From: Heterohyrax brucei
Lineage: Eukaryota > Chordata > Mammalia > Hyracoidea > Procaviidae
Assembly: GCA_028571685.1 (NCBI GenBank)
Contig: CM053158.1
Span: forward strand, 59,798,001-59,862,000
DNA length: 64,000 bases
Direction: 5' to 3'
In this document: in pieces, positions 34,451 to 47,100 of the stretch
Layout: each line of letters starts with the position of its first letter
Numbering within the stretch: the stretch's first letter is position 1
The notes under the pieces: generated by a model
What the model saw: only the letters and a program-made list of their open reading frames with translations
Databases searched by the model: none
What the model was told of the DNA's origin: nothing
Translations under genes and position numbers: made by a program

Positions 34451-35867
34451 TCTGGGTGGGGCCCAGGCATACAGAAACATCTGTTCTCAGGGGTGAAGGA
34501 ATCTAGCCCGTCACCACCCAAGGCTGAAGAGTAAGCCTTGGAAGCCCAAGCTCAGGCTTGTGTTTGTAACCACTTCATGTGTCTACACTGGCAGCCTTTG
34601 TGTTTCTCAAGGCTGTTCCCAAATCCCACCTTCTCTTCAAGGCTAGATTTCATCCTTTTTCCAGGAACTGAATTTGGTGAGCTACGTTTAAAGGGTCTCT
34701 GGAAACCCCAAAACCCTAGTGCTGCATATTCTGCCCCTCCCCAGGCACTAGGTGGAGCCAAATATGGGGCACAGAGAGCAAGGGTGTCAGGGAGGCCAGC
34801 ACTAGATCCTGGGAGCAAGGCAGAGCAGAAGATGCAGGATGAATATGGAGCTGGAGTGTTGTCTTGAAACAAGAAGGGCTGTGTGCACCCCAGCCAGGTG
34901 CCACCACCTCGGGAAATAACACAGGGAGCTGATGATGGCTAGTTTCCCATCCAGGGTCTGGGGCTGGAGAAATGGCTCTGAAAGGATATGGAGGGCACAC
35001 AGCTAGTTGCAGAGCAGTGCAGTGACTGCCTGAGGGCCCCATTCAGCCTGGGCTCTGTGGAAACTGAAGAAGGTACTGCATGGCATCAGGGCTCCATTCC
35101 AGTTGGGGCTCCATTTCCAGGAACCATGGGCCATGTGTGGATGTGGCTCAGATCTCTGGTTGGCTGACTGGGCCTGGTTGTCACTCTGTCTTCTGTCCTT
35201 CCTCCTCTGTGATGTGGGGTAACACAACCTTCCTTACAGAGAGCATCAGGCTGAGCAGCACCCACATAACATCAGGTTCTCCTACCCTTTCTTGGAAGCC
35301 CTATGCCTTCAGATTTCTCTTTGCCTTGAAACTGAAGAACTTGGGGAGGAAGCTAGAAGGGTGAGGGAAGAGGGAAAACCATGTAAAATTCTTTAACTGT
35401 ATAAGGAATTCAAACACCAGTAACATCCAGCAACTAGTGAGCGGCCTCTGAGGGCAACTACACTGCTACTCCTGCAGCTTCGTGTGCGCCCATCAGGTGG
35501 AGAAAGAGCACCACTAGTGGGCAGGCTGTAGGCAGTCAAGAAATACCAAAACTGAAAACTGGCAGTTATTTATGCCTTTTGCAGACTCTAGAAGGTGAAA
35601 GAGAAATCCCAGACTGGTCAGTAACAATACCAGGCAACTCTTAACCTAGTGGTGCAGCAGTGACCATGCTCCTTGTACAACATAAAACACTGGCATAGCA
35701 CTTAAAATGAACACGTAATTTTGGGTTAAGTCAGAGTGACAAGGGGCTATAAGTGCTACCTGTGCTGGCCTGAAAATGCAAAGTCCCACATTCCCCTTCC
35801 CTTCAGTCAGGCAAACAGGGCAGATGGTCACCCTACTACATTCCCGTAATTCTTAAGTGGTATTGCC
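34451..35867. other. No recognised gene
   Basis: GC around 50 percent with several frames of 60-110 codons on both strands over the same bases (34538-34872, 34716-35042). This is what chance gives in GC-rich DNA; no domain or paired splice sites were recognised. Confidence 0.35.
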
Positions 35868-36065
35868 TAAGGGGTTCTCAAAGTGTGGTCTCTGAACCAG
35901 CATTGTTGGCATCCCTGGAACTTGCTAGAAATGCAAACTTGTTGAGACCTAAGGAATCACAACACTGGGGTGAGGCCTGGCAGTCTAACGAGTCCTGCAG
36001 GAGACACCTTGGCATGCGCAAGCAGGAGACCCACTGGGCAGAGGCAGCACCCTCCAGGGCATCCT
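35868..36065 (+). mobile_element. MER5A-like hAT DNA transposon remnant
   Basis: GGTTCTCAAAGTGTGGTCTCTGAACCAGCA, GAACTTGCTAGAAATGCAAACTT and CTGGCAGTCTAACGAGTCCTG follow the MER5A consensus order. Non-autonomous, no transposase. Confidence 0.75.
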
Positions 36066-37017
36066 GGGGAACCCTGGAGCTGCAGGACTTAAAGCTGTTG
36101 TTAGGGAAACATTAACCTCATCAATGATATCACATACAAAACCCAGAGTTTACTGTGTTGACTTGCTTGAATTCTTTGCTAATCTGATGATGATGCGGGC
36201 ATGAGACGGGAATAAAACGATGAAGCAGAACTCTAGCAAGCCAGTGAATGAATGCAGAATGAGATTATCTCCCTGCTGAAAGATGCAAGTTACACCTGGG
36301 CAGCTGTCTTCAACAAATCATGAAGCACCGCACTGTTCATACCTTTCCTGGGCAGTAATAACTGGGTAAAAATCTCTTGGTAGCAGAAATCATACGATTT
36401 CCAGAATCCTATGCCATTTCTTCTAAAACCACATACCTTAAAAGAGAAAAGAAAGACAGTGTCCTAGACTGTAATGGAATGTTGGAGCTGTAGGAATCTT
36501 ACAAGGCAGTCTGTCATCCAGCATTGTAGCACGGAAAGGTGAAGTTCCAAAACTTAGGCATGAACAAATGTGACTCTCCTGTAGCCGCAGAGGCTCACTG
36601 TCCAGGTGAGACAGAGCACCTAGGATCCAGGCAGTGACTCAGGACAAGAAGCTCTCAATCAGACACACTAACAGCAGACCTGCTCTGCTTTTACTACCAT
36701 GACTGCAGATAATATTTTTGATATTATCAGCCAGACTGTAACTAAATATTTTATTTTCAGATTTGCTAACTTGCTTGTAGCAGTAATTTGTTACTTTCCC
36801 AATTACCTATTTGGATGTACAGCCAACAAGTAACAACCACAATACCACTGCTGCACTACATCCGGAAGCTTTGGGTAGAAGAGACCCTAATAGTGTGGTC
36901 AAAGACCCAAAGGCATTGTCTGAGGTCAACCCAGATTATCCTGATTATTATGTGTTTAAGGCTTTTGTAAAGACACAAGGTTTTCATACTTGTGGCAATC
37001 ACACCATCGCTGGTAAA
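36066..37017. other. No gene recognised
   Basis: Unassigned intergenic sequence. GTTGGAGCTGTAGGAATCTTACAAGG at about 36481 may be an old SINE core. No coding signal. Confidence 0.3.
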
Positions 37018-37195
37018 AACCAAAAAAAAAAAAAAAAAAAAAAAAAACCCACTGCTGTCGAGTAGGGTCCAACTCATAGCGGCCCTAGAGGTCAGAGTAG
37101 AAATGTCCCATAGAGTTTCCAAAGAGCACCTGGTGGATTTGAACTGCTGATCTTTTGGCTAGCAGATGTAGCCCTTAACCCACTACATCACCAGA
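37018..37195 (-). repeat. AfroSINE with long poly(A/T) tail
   Basis: A run of about 27 A at 37021-37047, then CCCACTGCTGTCGAGTAGGGTCC, core ATGTCCCATAGAGTTTCC and reversed head CCACTACATCACCAG. Confidence 0.88.
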
Positions 37196-37382
37196 GTAAA
37201 GGGAAGTTACAAAGAGACCAGAGAGTATATGGGATTTACCAAAGACACACATACTACTCAAGCACATTCATACCATGGACTGGTATGTTCTTAGTCCAAC
37301 ATCGTTTAATTGGGATTCCAAAAATAGTTTGTGTGTACCGGGGGTATTATTAGACTCAGCTCCCCTTGGCTTCAAATGCTGT

Positions 37383-37475
37383 ATAGCAGAAAGAACAATG
37401 GATTATGGGATAGGAGACTGGGATGTGAGCTGTTACTTGACCTCTCTGGGCTTCAATTCTCTCCTTTGAAAACAA
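37383..37475 (+). repeat. MIR-like SINE fragment
   Basis: GCAGAAAGAACAATGGATTATGGGAT, then GTTACTTGACCTCTCTGGGCTTCAAT matches the MIR core and its conserved TTAACCTCTCTG-type block. Confidence 0.65.
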
Positions 37476-37519
37476 GATGTTAAATCAGAGCTCAGATTCT
37501 TTCCAGTTAGGAAAGATAA

Positions 37520-38110
37520 TCATGATGGGCTATATGGAAGTGCTTCAGAAGGCAACCTGCTTTCTAGGTTGGTACAGGCCTGCTGCTGTTCATCCTTCCC
37601 ATGGCAGCTCCCTTTCAGTACTGACAAATAGTCCTGGCCAGCTGGAGTAGGCATCACATCTAGATCCTTCTGCAAGCACGCCAGGTCCTCATAAGAATGT
37701 CTCAGGCTGTGTTGGAGGTTCTGGGTACTGAGAACAATGCAGCTGAGCACACGCTTGTCAGATTTGGGGCTGTAGCTCTCTGGCATGATGTGAGAGTCCA
37801 GTCTCCTACAAGAATTTTAAGACTCTTCTTATTTAGGTAACTTAAAAATAAGCAATTCTGGGCCATCTGAATTGCTTCCTGATAACTGAGTACAGCTGGG
37901 ACTTCAAAGTCCCACAACTGTAGAGAACTCCACGGTAGCACTTCTTTCTCAGTGAGCCAATAGGAAGAGATGGCCCAATATACAAAGGCCAAATGCATTC
38001 AGTACACTGTGCACAGGTTGGGGATTTTATCACATAGCAACAGATATTAGTCAAATGCAAAAGAATCTGATTAGAAGGCAGCCCTGTGGGAAGGTTCATT
38101 CAATGAGATG
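37520..38110 (-). pseudogene. Unrecognised coding-like remnant with one frameshift
   Basis: Two minus-strand frames appear to join. 37998 to about 37800 reads WLTEKEVLPWSSLQLWDFE and MAQNCLFLSYLNKK. About 37800-37520 reads SDKRVLSCIVLSTQNLQHS, YEDLACLQKDLDV and DEQQQACTNLES, then stop. Composition is protein-like and free of internal stops on each side of a single shift near GDWTL. I do not recognise the family. It could be a processed pseudogene, an old retroelement frame or chance. Confidence 0.3.
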
Positions 38111-38119
38111 AGTATTAAA

Positions 38120-40340
38120 GTGTCAGGTCCTATGCTGGAGTGATGTCATCCAGAATAAAGCAGTAAGAAGCTCCAAAGATCCTCTCTTCCAAAAAACCTA
38201 ATAAGAATACTGGCAAAAATGTCTACACCAACTTTTCCAGAACACTAGAAACAATTTAAAACAATCTGTGGAACATTTAAGAGAAAGCTGGATCTTGGTA
38301 AGAACAGCAAGCTGTGTGGTGTTTAACTTGTTCTATTCCCGTTTTTGTGACAATCTTGGAAATCAACAGCCTAGCAGTCAGCACAGCAGGCAGAAGAGGG
38401 TAGGAGTACTTTCAAGATTCCAGTCTCAGAGAACTGCTATTATCTGACCTTACTCACAGCCCACTCACCACATACAGCCATTCCACCAGTGGTGTTTGTC
38501 AAAAGCAATTAGCAGCAATTCTTTTAACACTGTGCCTGCCTCTGGCAGTGATGACAGCGGGGCAAGGACGATAACCAAAAAACTCAAAAGGAAAAGCTTG
38601 GGAATGAGATGTCCACAAGGCATGTCTCAAACACTAACATATTCCTAGGAATTCAGAAGGCAGAGTATGCCCAGGGCTATGTGCATACTCATGAAAAATC
38701 CGGGGAAGTCTAAAGTTCTCCCTTCTTATTGATGTTGAGAGTTGTGAACTACCTGGTTGAGTGCTGACCGCATGCCCCAATTCACACAATACAGGGTCCC
38801 TCCATAAAGACTGGGAGTTGCACTAGTTTTAAACATTTAATGAGATTACCCTCCAGGCATTAACTGACCACTAAGGAGGGACTTCAGTAGCCATACAAAG
38901 AATACAGAGTTTACAGTATTTCTGGGAAGTCACTAAACAAAAACAAGCAGCAACAAACAACAGGAAGAAACCTTGGAGAGGTGAGAGAATCTGATTTCCA
39001 GAGTTGTCACACAATTTAAAATGTCTTGGTTTTCATCAAAAATTTACATGATATGCAAAGAAGGCCTCACACACAGGAAAGAAGAGTCAACAGAAACTGT
39101 CTCTTAGAAAGCTGAGATGCTGAACTTGACAAAGATCTTACGCCAGCTGTTTAAAATATGCTCAAAGAACTAATGAACACTGTATCACCAAATAGAGAAT
39201 ATTAATGAGAAAGAAACTGTAAGAACAAAAGAGAAAACTAACCTACTATACTGGAAGTCCTAGATGGGCAGAACTTAAGAGGAATGGTCAAAACCTTTCT
39301 AAATCTGATGAAAATCCTCAATCTATACCAAGACACATCATAAAAAAAAAAAAAAAAAAAAAAAAACCACTAAAATCCAAAGACAGAGAATCTTGAAAGC
39401 AGCAAGAGGAAAGAACAACAGCTGATTTCTCATCAGAGACTGAAGAGGCCAAAAGGCAGTGGAATGATATATTCAAAGTCTTACTGGACAAAACTCCAGA
39501 TTCTAGCTACCTGTCCCCAAAAGCCAATCTTTGAGACAGGTATTACTGTGAGTGCTCAAAAAGAAACTACTGTGTACTAGCAGACACAGGGAGCACATGC
39601 AAGATTCCCTCCATCAAGATCCTGCTCAAATTTTGTTGGGCAAAGTTGAAGTATTTAAAGGGAGGAACCACATGTAAATGGAGGGAACAATGTGGGTAGT
39701 TGGGGCATTTAGGGGTTACTCTGTCAACTGGGTGGTTATCTACTTCATAACCTTGCAAGCCATCACCTGCCATCAATGGCACAAAGTGGTGTTAGCTCTC
39801 ATCTGACCAGCTATCTGAAAGCGGAAACACAAATTACTTCGCCATCTTCTCTGTTTAACTGCTTTATCATTAGTTAAAGAGTTCAATTACCAAAACAAAA
39901 GAAGTCACTCATTGCCTGTAGTTCACTGAAACCATAGTGGTGTCCCCAAGGGTAACTGCTGCCTTGCACTTGTGGAACACAGAAGTCATGTCTTTCCCTG
40001 TGAAGAGGGGGTGATCTGAAACAAAGCCTCTTAGGTTTTGAATCTTAAGCACCTTTCATCTTTGGGCTTTTCAACCTCCTTTTTCCAAAGCTCTACAAGA
40101 AAGAGAGTCAAAGAGAACTCTATCCAAAAAAACTGTCCTTCAAAATTGAAGGAGTAACTAATAGTCCCAGATTCAAAAACCAAAATCTGTTGCTAGATCT
40201 ACAAGAATTACTAAAGGAAGTCTTTTATGTTAAAACAAAAGGATGCTAGACAGTAGTTTAAATCTACACAAGAAATAAAGAACAGTGACAGTAATGATCA
40301 CATGGGTAAATATACATGGCAGTGCAAACGTAGTTTTTGT
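38120..40340 (+). mobile_element. Old L1/HAL1-like element, ORF1 region
   Basis: Plus-strand L1 ORF1 words: CAGCAAGAGGAAAGAACAACAGCTGATTTCTCATCAGAGAC, AAAAGGCAGTGGAATGATATATTC, and ACTGTCCTTCAAAATTGAAGGAG at 40132. Then AATTACTAAAGGAAGTC. 38120-38900 looks like its 5' region. An A-run at 39342-39366 and an unassigned 39540-40090 piece interrupt it. No open frame. Confidence 0.7.
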
Positions 40341-40595
40341 TTGTAGCCTTTTCTCTGTTTTAAAGACAATAAAGCAATAATTATGTCTTTCTTGATCAGC
40401 ATAGATGTATAAACATGTAATTTGTATGAAAATAATAGCACAAAAGAGTGGATAGGGAATGGAGCTGTGTAAGAACAATGTTTTTGTAAACTGTTGAAAT
40501 TTAACTGGCATTAACCTGAATTAGTACTGTTACAAATTAAGGTCAATCACTAATAACAGGTCAAAATAAATGACAAGGAAATTAAAATGGTGTTA

Positions 40596-41134
40596 TGTCA
40601 TGGATTGAAATGTGTCCCCTGCAAAAAATACATGCAGTAATTTGTCTGGCCCTGTATTCTGTGATTGCCCTCCATTTTGTGATTTTCCTATGCTGGAAAT
40701 CCTAATCTCTGCCTGTGGCTAACAGACAGGATTATATGTTAGAAAGGATTAGGGTGGAGCTGTAAGATCACCTCCCAGCTCCAAGGTAAAGGGAGTTTCG
40801 CTGGAGTGTGGCTTGCATCACCTTTTATCCTCTCTTCCTGCAAGAGACAAAACTGAAAAAAGCAGAGTTGGAAACCTCACATCATCAAGAAAGCAGCACT
40901 GAGAATACAACACATCTTTCAGACCTAAGGTTACTGTGCCAAGACGCTCCCTGACCAGAGACTGACGTGATACACAGTCCTTCCAGAGCTGGCAAAGCAG
41001 AGAAGCCTTCCCATGGAACAGACACTCTGAATTCAGACTTCCAGCCTACCAGACTATGTTAGGAACAAATATTTCTTTGCTAAGGCCATCCACTCGTGAT
41101 ATTTCTGCTAGAGCAGTACCAGATGACTAATGCA
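40596..41134 (+). mobile_element. MaLR-like LTR
   Basis: TGTCATGGATTGAAATGTGTCCCC start, CTCCATTTTGTGATTTTCC, AAGGGAGTTTC and end ATTTCTGCTAGAGCAGTACCAGATGACTAATGCA. Same family as 20042-20512 and 50878-51383. Solo as far as seen. Confidence 0.85.
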
Positions 41135-43589
41135 GTATGCTTAAAAAAAAAAAACCGTCTCCAACAGTCCTTGTGCTGGGAGCTGGGGAATCAAAGAATC
41201 TGAGCTAGACACTGTCTCAGCTGTCAAATTTTAGACAGGACACTCAAGGAGATCTTAGAAAGCCCTTGTGAGAAGAGGCTTAGGTTGAGACCTACAGGCT
41301 GAGATGTCACGGGAAGGGACATTTGAGGCAGACGGAAAGGCAACACAGAGGTCCAAGGAGGCAGAATGCCTACTAGTCTAGACACTGAGTGACATGAAAA
41401 CAAACAGGGTGGCAGATGAGGTTAAGCACAGAGAATTTTGTTTTGGTACAATTGCTAGGGAAGAATCTTAAGCAAGAGACATACAAATTACATCTTTAAA
41501 AAGCTTACTCTGGCTGCAGTGTAAATGACTGAGGGCACATGATTATAGTGGTGCAGTAGACAGTGAGGGTGGAAAAAAGTGGGTAAGATGCACACATTTC
41601 TGAAGGTAGAGCTCTTACGGTTTGCTTATGGATTCGATAAAGGGTAAGAAGGGACAAGCTAGGGACAGCTCTCCAACTTCTAGCTTTAGTATCTGGTGAT
41701 TAATGTGATTTCCAAAAACAGGCAATTGAGAGTGGCCCAGATTTTTGAAAAAAATTAGGAATTCCGTTTCTGACACAGTGACATCTGAAATGCCTTTGAT
41801 ACCTCCACACAGGTATGCCTGTCAAGTGTAAGCCTGAAGCCCAGAGTCTGGGGCAGAAATATTAGTCTTCAAAAAACTTGGTAGTTAAAATCATGTGACT
41901 GGACAAAATCAAGGACAAGGGCACCAACAGGAAAAAATGGAGAATGTGGTGTTAGTGAAGACTGGACAGTTTGAGAGGGATGGTCAGTTGCAAGATGCTG
42001 ACAGGCTAAGAAACCAGAAATTGCCTACTGGATTTGGTGACTAGGGTTAGACAGGAGCAGTTTCAGTGAAAGGACAGTGAGGGATGTCAGATGAGTATGC
42101 GTTAGGAACAGATGGGCAACTCAGTTTCATTAAAGCATCCACACCACACCAATTTTAACCTGTAATGTTACTGACCCAGACCAATCATCTAACATCATTA
42201 AGACTGCTTCCTCAAGTGTAAGAGGGTATACCTACTCATAGCGTAAGCGTGACTCAAACCACAACACTAGCATGAAATAAATGTTTCCTGACCATCTGCA
42301 TCAGAAGGTTAACGGACTCCCCAAATCACTCAAAGTTTCAAGCCCTAACAAGACGTTTACAACATAACAGATGCTTAAACCATCAAATAAATCAAATGAC
42401 TTGTGAATGGTGGAGAGGGGTCACTACACTGGGAAGCAAGAGTGGACTGACTCTGCTATGTCATTGCCAAGTTTAACTGCAGGATTTAAATTCTGCAAGG
42501 GTAGAGGTTTCTCTATTGTGCCCACTGCTGTGCCCTTAGAACAGTGTCCAGTACATAGTACATGCTCAATTAATGCTTGTATGAATGGATGAACCACAAC
42601 ATGCAAAGGAATGCCACGATCTTTACCTCCAATCAGGAGAAGTCTATGTGATCTGGTCCCTAAAGGGCCATTCTGATGCTGCTGAGAGTTTCACTTCCTT
42701 TCTGTGCTGTTGAAGGTTACCTATTCAGAGAAAATGTGGGCTGGATGAACTGGAAAGAGATTTAATGTAGTCTGATACAATTTTAGGCCTAAGAATAAAC
42801 TCTATCAATAAGTAACAATATTGTCTTCTCAACTTTTATTGAACATAATTTTCATTAAAAAATTCAGTTGCAAAGCAAAATTATATTAATAAAGTCAGTA
42901 ATAACATTTGTTTAAATGTCAGAAATGCACCTGTGAAATTTTAACTGGAAAGGCTAGGAAGGGGCATTATTTTAAAAACCACTGCTCAACTCAAAATCTG
43001 ACCTTCAGACAAGGGGATGAACTACAAATTTGTTCTCTTTCACTGCTGTATGTAGTCTGTCTTATGACGCCCCAACACAGAACACGTATTACTAACATTC
43101 CCCCTCCTTCAAACCCTTAAAGGTTATGGGATAGTAACAGGCGACTCACTAGAAGTGCCTCTTATCATTTCCTTTTTCTTCAAGCAGCATGACAGACAAG
43201 CACCACAGCCCCATCTGTCGCTGAATATGCTAATCAGGGTTTAGAGATTTGTAGGGTGAAAGGAAAGAATATATAATTATTGGGAAGTGATTCCTCTTCA
43301 CACAACTCCCAAGGCTACTAGGCTTTAGACTACCTGAAGTCATCTCAATTCCGGCACTTTATCTGCAAATTCTTCATTTGCCACCCAAGTCCAGCTCCTT
43401 GCCTTCTGTCCACTGGAGCTCATCATCAAGTGGCTAGCAGCTCCTTAGTAAGCAGGCACCTAGGAAAGCTTCGCATACCACCTTCAGTCACACTAGTTCC
43501 TGCAGTTGAATTACAGCCTTCCTAAAGGCCAAGGAAACTCTCAGGAGAATAAGGATTTTCATCTCTACAAGCCATATTAAGTAGCACAA
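41135..43589. other. Region beyond RHEB 3' end, no gene recognised
   Basis: AT-rich. 42520-42590 (AACAGTGTCCAGTACATAGTACATGCTCAATTAATG) is a MIR/L2-like 3' end. The ORF at 42908-43120 has no domain. Poly(A)-type runs at 41143. Confidence 0.35.
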
Positions 43590-44012
43590 AGAATCAAGGT
43601 TTGCAGCTATTTTATTTACAAGTATACATTTAACACAATGAAATAAAACACTGATGTATCAAGCTTAGTTTAGAGTAGTGTAACAATAGGTATTTTGATG
43701 ATTACATTATTTTAAACAACAAACTACACTGAAAAATTAATGCCAGTAAAATTCTTGGTCATAATATTATTAAGAAATACAATACATAAATTGAAAATAT
43801 GATTGCTTAAAATTTGAAAATGGAAGTGAACTCATTTGGACAGAGTCAGAGTTTAACATAATCTGAAAGTAGGGGAGAGGAAAGCTCTGACCTGGATGAC
43901 ATATTTCAGGTTAACAGAAGAAAAGAGAAGCACGGTTTATCTTAAAGGAAAACAGGCAGTCTGCTTCTTCAGGTAGAGTATATTCCCAGTGTCCTCAGGT
44001 TTTGCAGCAGAA
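43590..44012 (-). other. RHEB: RHEB 3' UTR and poly(A) signal
   Basis: Sequence after the RHEB stop codon on the minus strand. A canonical AATAAA lies at 43616-43611 in the context GTAAATAAAATAGC, so cleavage is expected about 10-30 nt further left, giving a 3' UTR near 0.42 kb. The left boundary is inferred. Another minus-strand AATAAA near 42836 could serve a longer form. Confidence 0.7.
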
Positions 44013-44105
44013 TTACATCACTGAACATGAAGATTTTCCTTGCGATGCTGCCCCGTCAATTTTTTCTGCTTCCAAAATTATCCTCCTAAAAACATCCACA
44101 GCAGT
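44013..44105 (-). CDS. RHEB: RHEB exon 8, coding part (C-terminus and stop)
   Basis: 93 bp: 30 codons from TAVDVFRRIILEAEK to GKSSCSVM, then TAA at 44015-44013. The last four residues are a CAAX box; family knowledge says its Cys is farnesylated for membrane attachment. The acceptor is CTCGTTTTAG. Intron 7 is about 7.4 kb, the largest intron fully inside the window. Confidence 0.97.
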   Translation of the reverse strand, partial: TAVDVFRRIILEAEKIDGAASQGKSSCSVM

Positions 44106-47100
44106 CTAAAACGAGAAAACCAATCATGTGTTTATTAGTTTTAAAGCATTGCTGTTTAGCTGTCCAGTTGATCTTGACTGATGGTGTCCCTAGTATGTGC
44201 ACAGTAGAACTGTTCTCTAGGGCATTTCAAGGCTGTGACTTTTGGAAACAGACTGCCAGGCCTTTATTCTGAGGTCCTCCAGGTGAGTTTCAATTGCCAG
44301 CATTTAGGTTAGTGCTTGAGCATGTATTTACCCAGTGACTCCAAAGAAGACCCTAATAAATACTGCTCTTACTGGCAGAAATGAAGAAGGTATGTGCCTG
44401 CCCAGTCCTCCAGTAAGTGTCTAAAAGGAAGCTGAGGTCACCTGAACTAAGCAGGCTTTAGCCAAGCCCCAGGAGCCAAAGACACAGCACTCCCTCTCTT
44501 TATCCCCCAGCTTACACACCCTCATCACTTTCTGACTTGAGACCTTCAGCATTAACCTCAAAACATGCTTTCCCATCCTTGTTTTCATCAGTCACAAGAA
44601 GCCCACGATTCCTTATTCTCATATTCTACCATCTCCTCGTATCCCTCTCATTCCTACTTCTTCCTTCCACTGTGTCCTGTGGAATTTCAAGGTCAAGGAC
44701 CAACAAAATCTTTCTTTACTTTTTTGCTCTAATTTCCCCTAAAGACATTGCTTTTCCTACAGCCCTTTCAAAGGAACCCTTTTCTCTTTTCTATTCCTGA
44801 TATTACAAGACCCAAGGTATGGCTCAGGGCTCTCCCTCAGACCCTTTCTAACCTCCTCCCTAAAAGTCAGCTTGAATCTGGTGCCAGGAGACCATACACA
44901 TCACTCCCAGTCCTCCTCATTATAGACACCAGCAAATTGGGGCCACTTCCCTTCATTCTTCCTATTGTACCACCAGGTTTCTACCATTACTCCAGGATTA
45001 CTTGGTCATTTTAACCCATAAACCATCCTTCCAACATCCTGGCTTCTCAGATGCTTGACCTCCTCTTCTCTGATGATCTCAGCCTCTCACTCTCATAGTC
45101 AAGCCCTATTAGTCCTTCACAACAAGCAGCTATTGTCATTCGGGGCAGGAAATCCTCTTACACTGAAGTACATTTGGTATTGTCAGTCTCTGCCCTTTAA
45201 AAATGCCAACAGCACCTTGCAGTCATTATGAGAATAAAAAGTCCTCATTTTTCAAAAGCCCACAGAGAACACAGGCAATGTCTAGATACTGTCATGACTA
45301 ATAAGCACACCTCCTCCTCCATCTACATTTCAAGTATTCTACTGTGCCTGTCATCTGAGCTCCCTGGTATCTTGAACAATTCTCAATCCTACAGAGACCT
45401 ACAATTCATCAGTCTCCCTACATTTTCCCTGTTCCTAAACCACTTCTTGGTCACCTTGGCCAGCTTCAATTCCACAGTCCACGATTACGTAAAGCCACTG
45501 TACTTCTCAGCCAGCTGTCTGCAACGTGGAGCCTGCAACCTTATGGCAAACGCTGCCAAAGACACCCACAGTGCCCACTGTCTCCTTCCTTAAATCCCTG
45601 ACCATGCATCTAAAGTCAGGTCCCAGTGCTGCCAACATGCAAATGGATACACTTTCCTATTCCCTCTCCCAGATGAGTATTTCATGCTTTCTCCTCTTTC
45701 TTCTTATTTCCAGCCCTCTCCCCTAGTCTCACACTCAGCTGATAACCCCGTTTTCTGTTTCACCGGGGAAACAGAAGTAGCATTCATTAGAGAAATCCAC
45801 ATATTCCCTTCACTCAGTGGACCCATCCACTCAACCAAGGCTCAAAAACTCAGCCTTCTTTCCTATGGGGATGAATGAGGTGGCTGTCTTCTAGTTAATC
45901 TAAAGTTAATTCCAAGTTTCATACTCTCCTGCCTAGCAATTCTACCCCTTCTTTCTGCCATACCAATTTCCTCTCTCTTTTCCACAATTATACAAACAAG
46001 TTGCTATTTATTCTAGTCTAAAAAAATGCAGAGAAAAGTGTTTGGAAAGATACACACTAAACTTAATAAGAAAAATAAAGTATCCCTGGTATTTGGCTCT
46101 AATACATAAATCTTAAAACTAGCCTCAATTATCTATGTATGTTATCTCACTCTGTCAAACTATATTCTCTTTCATCAAACTGCTGAAAGAAAGCTGAGGG
46201 CCTTTTACCAGTAAATAAAACAGAACTGAAAACATACCCTGTGATTCACTGACAAAGGGCAGGATTCTTATCACACTGCTAACAATTCTGATTACTGTGT
46301 ACCTCGTTATCAATAAAGGTGACTGAATTCTGCATAGGATGACTTATTTTAAAATGCTGTATTTTTTGGTAAACCAATACAAATTATAAGCAGGCTATGC
46401 CTGGCATCTTTTATTGATAAAAAAAACTGAATTCCAGGCAAACTGATAAAACCACAGGATGGCACATACATGTTTCTTTTGTGTATCTATTAAGTAGACA
46501 AATTACTAGTGATTATTTTACTAAGGTGAAGGTGCTAGTTCTAAAAATTAAGGGATCAGAATCACTTAGTCTTTTAGGCTAAGAGTCACTTTAAGTGATC
46601 AGAATCACTTGACTGGGAGAAAACTTCCCCAGGATTAGGATCACCGAATTACCTTCTTTGACAGTAATTTCAAAGAAAAAATGAGAAAGTACAATATGAG
46701 ACAGTAACAGATACTGAGAAAGATGCACATAGGTCCTTCAGGTATTTCATCAGAACACTGCAGTAACTACATTCACCTATTTTGGGTACAAGACTCTCTC
46801 TGCCTTAAAGACCCAACGACCTATTTCGTGTATAATAAGGTGTTTAGTGATATGGTAATAAGACTAGAGCAAACTGCATTTGTTTGGCCTAAGACGTTTG
46901 AGGCTGCCATACAGGATCCTTGCCTTCTTTGCTAAATCTATAAATCTCAGAACCTAAGCTGGCTAAGAAGGAAAGTCAGAACATAAAAAGTAATTTAGTT
47001 GCTAAATTCATTAAAACCTGAAAGAACTATAGTGAGATCTTTTTCTCTTTAAAAGTGTTCAGAACAATCTATCTTTTATACTGGGTAATCAAAAAGCAGT

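Noticed and set aside
34538-35364. Several overlapping ORFs around 100 codons on both strands
   Set aside because: GC-rich DNA opens many frames by chance. No domain, splice pair or frame preference was seen.
33000-43500. CRYGN, the expected neighbour downstream of RHEB in other mammals
   Set aside because: I looked for crystallin Greek-key codons on both strands and found none; it probably lies beyond the window or is lost.
46553-46612. Repeated GATCAGAATCACTT with near-palindromic symmetry in RHEB intron 7
   Set aside because: Short and isolated; fits a local duplication and has no known site.
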